Assembly: GCA_016235455.1 (NCBI GenBank)
Contig: JACRKZ010000129.1
Coordinates: 1-64,000 of the forward strand
DNA from: Armatimonadota bacterium
Lineage (GTDB): Bacteria > Armatimonadota > UBA10988
Direction of reading: 5' to 3'
DNA: 64,000 bases
Of the stretch, positions 61,696-64,000 are shown piece by piece; position 1 is the first letter of the stretch; the number at the start of each line of letters is the position of its first letter. The position numbers and the translations under genes were made by a program. The notes under the pieces were generated by a model. That model saw only the letters and a program-made list of their open reading frames with translations. It had not been told where the DNA came from and ran no database searches.

Positions 61696-62643
61696 ATGAA
61701 GACCCTGATTACCACGCTCAGCTCTCTCCTAGCACTGGTCACGCCGATGGCTGTGGCGGCCGAAACCGAGACGTCGGTTCCGGCCGCTCAGCCGCCGGTG
61801 ATGGCGGTCATGCTGGCGAGCCTGGGCACTCCCACGACCAACGCCACCGCCCAGCCCCAACTGACCCTGGTCAACCTGATGCCCACGGCCAACATCGCTG
61901 GCGAGAGCGTGACCCTCGGCGACCTGGGCAACCTGCCGGCCGACCATCCGCTGAACGGACTGGTCATCGCCCCCGCGCCGTTGCCGGGCCTGCGGCTCTG
62001 CCTGAGCCGCGACCAGATTGAGCTGCGCCTGCTGCGCCTGGGCTACCGCTCGGGCGACGTGCGCCTCACCGGCGCCGGCAGCGTGGTGGTCAGCCGCACC
62101 GGCCAGATGCTGCGACCCGACCTGGTGCAGGCCGCGGTGACCAAGCTCATCGGGCTGCCGGTCACCGTCGAGCGACTGCCCCAGTTCGGCGCACTGCCGC
62201 TGGGCGCGCTCGACTACCGCCTGCGCAGCGACTTGCCGAACCCGCTGCCCGACCAGTTCAGCCTGACCCTCGACGTGCTCGTCGCCGGCCAGGTGGTGGC
62301 GCGGCCCACGGTCAGTCTCAAGCTGGCCCTGCCCGCCGCCCCGGTGGCCGCGGTCGACCAGACCGTCAGCGTCACGCGGCCCACACCGACGCCCGCCACC
62401 GGCACGCGGCCCGCGGCGCCCGGCGCGCCGACCGCGCCGACCGCGCCGGCCTGGCAGGTCAAGCGCGGCGACCGGGTGGCGGTCACCGCCGTCAGCGGTG
62501 CGGTTCGCATCGTCCTGTCGGGCGAGGCGCGCGGCCAGGGCACCCTCGGCGACACCATCGCCTTCGAGGTCGTGCTCGGTGGCCAGAAGCGCACCGTCTC
62601 CGCCCGTATCGTCGCCCCCGACCGCGCGGTCATGGAGGTCTGA
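61696..62643 (+). CDS. flgA: Flagella basal body P-ring formation protein FlgA
   Basis: 315 residues, longer than the usual 220-250. It has a signal peptide (MKTLITTLSSLLALVTPMAVA) and a Thr/Ala/Pro-rich insert of about 45 residues before the C-terminal SAF-like half (APAWQVKRGDRVAVTAVSGA, ARGQGTLGDTIAFEV). The N-terminal region includes GESVTLGDLGNLPADHPL. FlgA is the periplasmic chaperone for the P-ring protein FlgI, which is encoded two genes downstream. The stop TGA is two bases from the start of flgH. Confidence 0.9.
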   Translation: MKTLITTLSSLLALVTPMAVAAETETSVPAAQPPVMAVMLASLGTPTTNATAQPQLTLVNLMPTANIAGESVTLGDLGNLPADHPLNGLVIAPAPLPGLRLCLSRDQIELRLLRLGYRSGDVRLTGAGSVVVSRTGQMLRPDLVQAAVTKLIGLPVTVERLPQFGALPLGALDYRLRSDLPNPLPDQFSLTLDVLVAGQVVARPTVSLKLALPAAPVAAVDQTVSVTRPTPTPATGTRPAAPGAPTAPTAPAWQVKRGDRVAVTAVSGAVRIVLSGEARGQGTLGDTIAFEVVLGGQKRTVSARIVAPDRAVMEV

Positions 62644-62644
62644 C

Positions 62645-63598
62645 ATGGAACGGCTCATCTTCGCCCTGACCCTGTTCTGCTCGGTCGTCACCGCGACCAC
62701 CGTCAAGAACCTCGACCAGCCGACGCCCGCGGGCAGCGGCAAGACGGCCACCACGGCCACGCCGCGCGCCACCGTCGCGCCGACCAACACCGGCAGCCAG
62801 GACCCGGCCGCCGCCATCAGCCTGGCCGAGCCGCGCCGTTCAGACAGCACCGGCACCGTGGCGCAGCCCAGCGTGGGCGAGCCGCTCGTGCCGGCCACGC
62901 CGCGTCCGGTCGGCCGCGAGTCCTACGGCATCGCGCCGGTGGCCAACCCGCGCTACGATATGCCCACGACGCCCGCGGTGGCCGTCGGCTACGCGCCGCA
63001 GGCCGCGGGCCCGCTGCCCACCTACCCCGGCCTCGGCGGCCCGACGATGCCGCTCACCGGCAACCCGGCCCAGACCATCGGCGCCGGCCCGCTGGTGCGG
63101 TTGTTCACCGACATCAAGGCCTCCGGCCCTGGCGATACGGTGACCATCATCATCACCCAGCAGGCCGTGGCCGCGGCCAACGCCGCCAAGAGCAGCAACC
63201 GCGACACCAGCGGGACTTTCAATGCGGGCACTGGCCTGCTGAGCTTCCTGCCGGCCTTCAGCTTCGGCTGGAAGGGCGGCAACACGGGCAAGAGCGACGA
63301 GTCTGGCAACTTCTCCATCAACACCACCTTCACCGCGATGGTCGCGGCTGTGCTGCCCAACGGCAACCTGCAGCTCGAGGGCCAGCAGCAGGTGCTCATG
63401 GACGGCAAGCCGCAGTGGGTCAAGCTGACCGGCGAGTGCCGGCCCTATGACATCACCGCGGACAACACCATCGCCTCCACCAAGGTGGCCAACGTCAAGA
63501 TTGAGTGGAACGGCCTGCGCGGTAAGACCGGCACGGGCAAGGGCCTCTTCGACGTCATCGGCGGCGCCATCAAGTCGCTGTTCGGCTGGCTGTTCTAG
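62645..63598 (+). CDS. flgH: Flagellar L-ring protein FlgH (no lipobox seen)
   Basis: 317 residues from the ATG at 62645 with GGAGG upstream. The N-terminal half is Pro/Ala/Thr-rich and low complexity, about 130 residues longer than usual. The C-terminal half matches FlgH, with RLFTDIKASGPGDTVTIIIT, then LPNGNLQLEGQQQVLMDGK and the end GGAIKSLFGWLF. FlgH forms the outer-membrane ring, normally as a lipoprotein. Here the candidate Cys (TLFC) has a poor lipobox, Phe at -1. The start or the anchoring mechanism may differ. Confidence 0.9.
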   Translation: MERLIFALTLFCSVVTATTVKNLDQPTPAGSGKTATTATPRATVAPTNTGSQDPAAAISLAEPRRSDSTGTVAQPSVGEPLVPATPRPVGRESYGIAPVANPRYDMPTTPAVAVGYAPQAAGPLPTYPGLGGPTMPLTGNPAQTIGAGPLVRLFTDIKASGPGDTVTIIITQQAVAAANAAKSSNRDTSGTFNAGTGLLSFLPAFSFGWKGGNTGKSDESGNFSINTTFTAMVAAVLPNGNLQLEGQQQVLMDGKPQWVKLTGECRPYDITADNTIASTKVANVKIEWNGLRGKTGTGKGLFDVIGGAIKSLFGWLF

Positions 63599-63607
63599 GC
63601 CCGGCCA

Positions 63608-63627
63608 GGCACCGCGCTGGCGGTGCC
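63608..63627 (+). promoter_or_regulatory. Hairpin between flgH and flgI
   Basis: A perfect 8-bp stem (GGCACCGC/GCGGTGCC) with a four-base loop, 14 bases before the flgI start. The SD GGGGAG follows immediately. It may attenuate flgI or stabilise mRNA ends. Confidence 0.45.
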
Positions 63628-63640
63628 CGGGGAGACTTCC

Positions 63641-64000
63641 ATGACCAAGTACATCGTCAAGGCCATCGCCCTGCTCGCCGCGACAGCGCCGCTGGCCGCC
63701 CAAGGGCCGCTCGCGGTGCCGGTGCGCGACCTGGCCCGCGTCGACAACGGCCCGGTCAACCATGTCTTTGGCTACGGTCTGGTGACCGGCCTCGAAGGCA
63801 CCGGTGACACGCGCCAGTCGCTCTACGCCAACCAGTCCATGAAGGCCATGATGCGCCGGCTGGGCGTCGACCCCGGCGAGACAGCGGCGCAGAGCAAGAA
63901 CGTGGCCGCCGTGATGGTCACCGCCACGCTGCAGCCCTTCGGCCGCTCGGGCGACGGCATCGACATCACCGTGTCGGCCATCGGCGACTGCACCAGTCTG
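63641..64000 (+). CDS. flgI: Flagellar P-ring protein FlgI (partial, cut by window end)
   Basis: 120 codons are visible from the ATG at 63641 with GGGGAG upstream; the rest lies beyond the window. Signal peptide MTKYIVKAIALLAATAPLAA. The diagnostic FGYGLVTGLEGTGDTRQSLY and the AAVMVTATLQPFGRSGDGID segment are present. FlgI polymerises into the periplasmic P-ring around the rod with FlgA's help. It is preceded by flgH, the standard order. Confidence 0.95.
   Translation, partial: MTKYIVKAIALLAATAPLAAQGPLAVPVRDLARVDNGPVNHVFGYGLVTGLEGTGDTRQSLYANQSMKAMMRRLGVDPGETAAQSKNVAAVMVTATLQPFGRSGDGIDITVSAIGDCTSL

Overview
The window is a gene-dense, high-GC bacterial chromosome segment holding about 51 protein-coding genes and no rRNA or tRNA that I could recognise. 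The best single clue to the organism is the prepilin at 5446-6123. It has a textbook N-methylation segment followed by an FPVFAKAREKAR block and an H-X9-DG C-terminal motif. That form is common in Armatimonadota and also occurs in Planctomycetota and relatives. Flagellar P-ring and L-ring genes (flgA, flgH, flgI), a predicted outer-membrane barrel and a lipoprotein point to a diderm, motile cell. I favour an uncultured Armatimonadota-like lineage; this is inference, not proof.

Layout. 1-5190 (minus): six tandem paralogous membrane proteins sharing one pilin-like motif, divergent from the prepilin. 6184-10278 (minus): mutS and a HAF-repeat secreted protein. 10452-24895: a secreted or polysaccharide-related block with an HzsA-like di-heme protein, a LamG-metallophosphoesterase, rhamnulokinase, a repeat solenoid, two large lectin-like exoproteins and a pentapeptide-repeat protein. 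24992-32560 (minus): a seven-gene operon with an HlyD/MacA adaptor, two ABC ATPases, two FtsX-type permeases, a CobW-type GTPase and a PqqD-like protein. 32648-38278 (plus): an alpha-toroid/DsbD-N protein, a TlpA-like thioredoxin whose ribosome-binding site and start are tandemly duplicated, a secreted barrel protein and an SGNH hydrolase.

38275-48451 (minus): a long run of closely spaced genes. It has an adenylate cyclase with a TPR-like region, a cysteine desulfurase, a DHH phosphoesterase, two metallo-beta-lactamase-fold hydrolases, an anti-sigma kinase/STAS pair, AcpS, FabG, an intact ketosynthase and a ketosynthase that has lost its catalytic residues (a KS-alpha/chain-length-factor-like pair). 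48492-51407 (minus): a metalloprotease, propeller and barrel fusion. 51699-53167 (plus): a lipoprotein and a XerC/D recombinase. A long perfect-class palindrome sits at 53168-53252, and a second HzsA-like protein reads into it and stops in its loop. 55624-58917 (minus) is a clan GH-A-like glycoside hydrolase and 59049-59849 (plus) a sugar isomerase-like protein. The window closes with flgF-flgG-flgA-flgH-flgI (60014 to edge).

Working together: the secreted lectin-like, glycosidase, esterase, rhamnulokinase and isomerase genes suggest use of complex plant or microbial polysaccharide. The ABC/PqqD/CobW operon and the KS pair are the two best candidates for undescribed systems. All coordinates of starts were re-chosen from ribosome-binding sites, overlaps and family N-termini where the longest frame looked too long.
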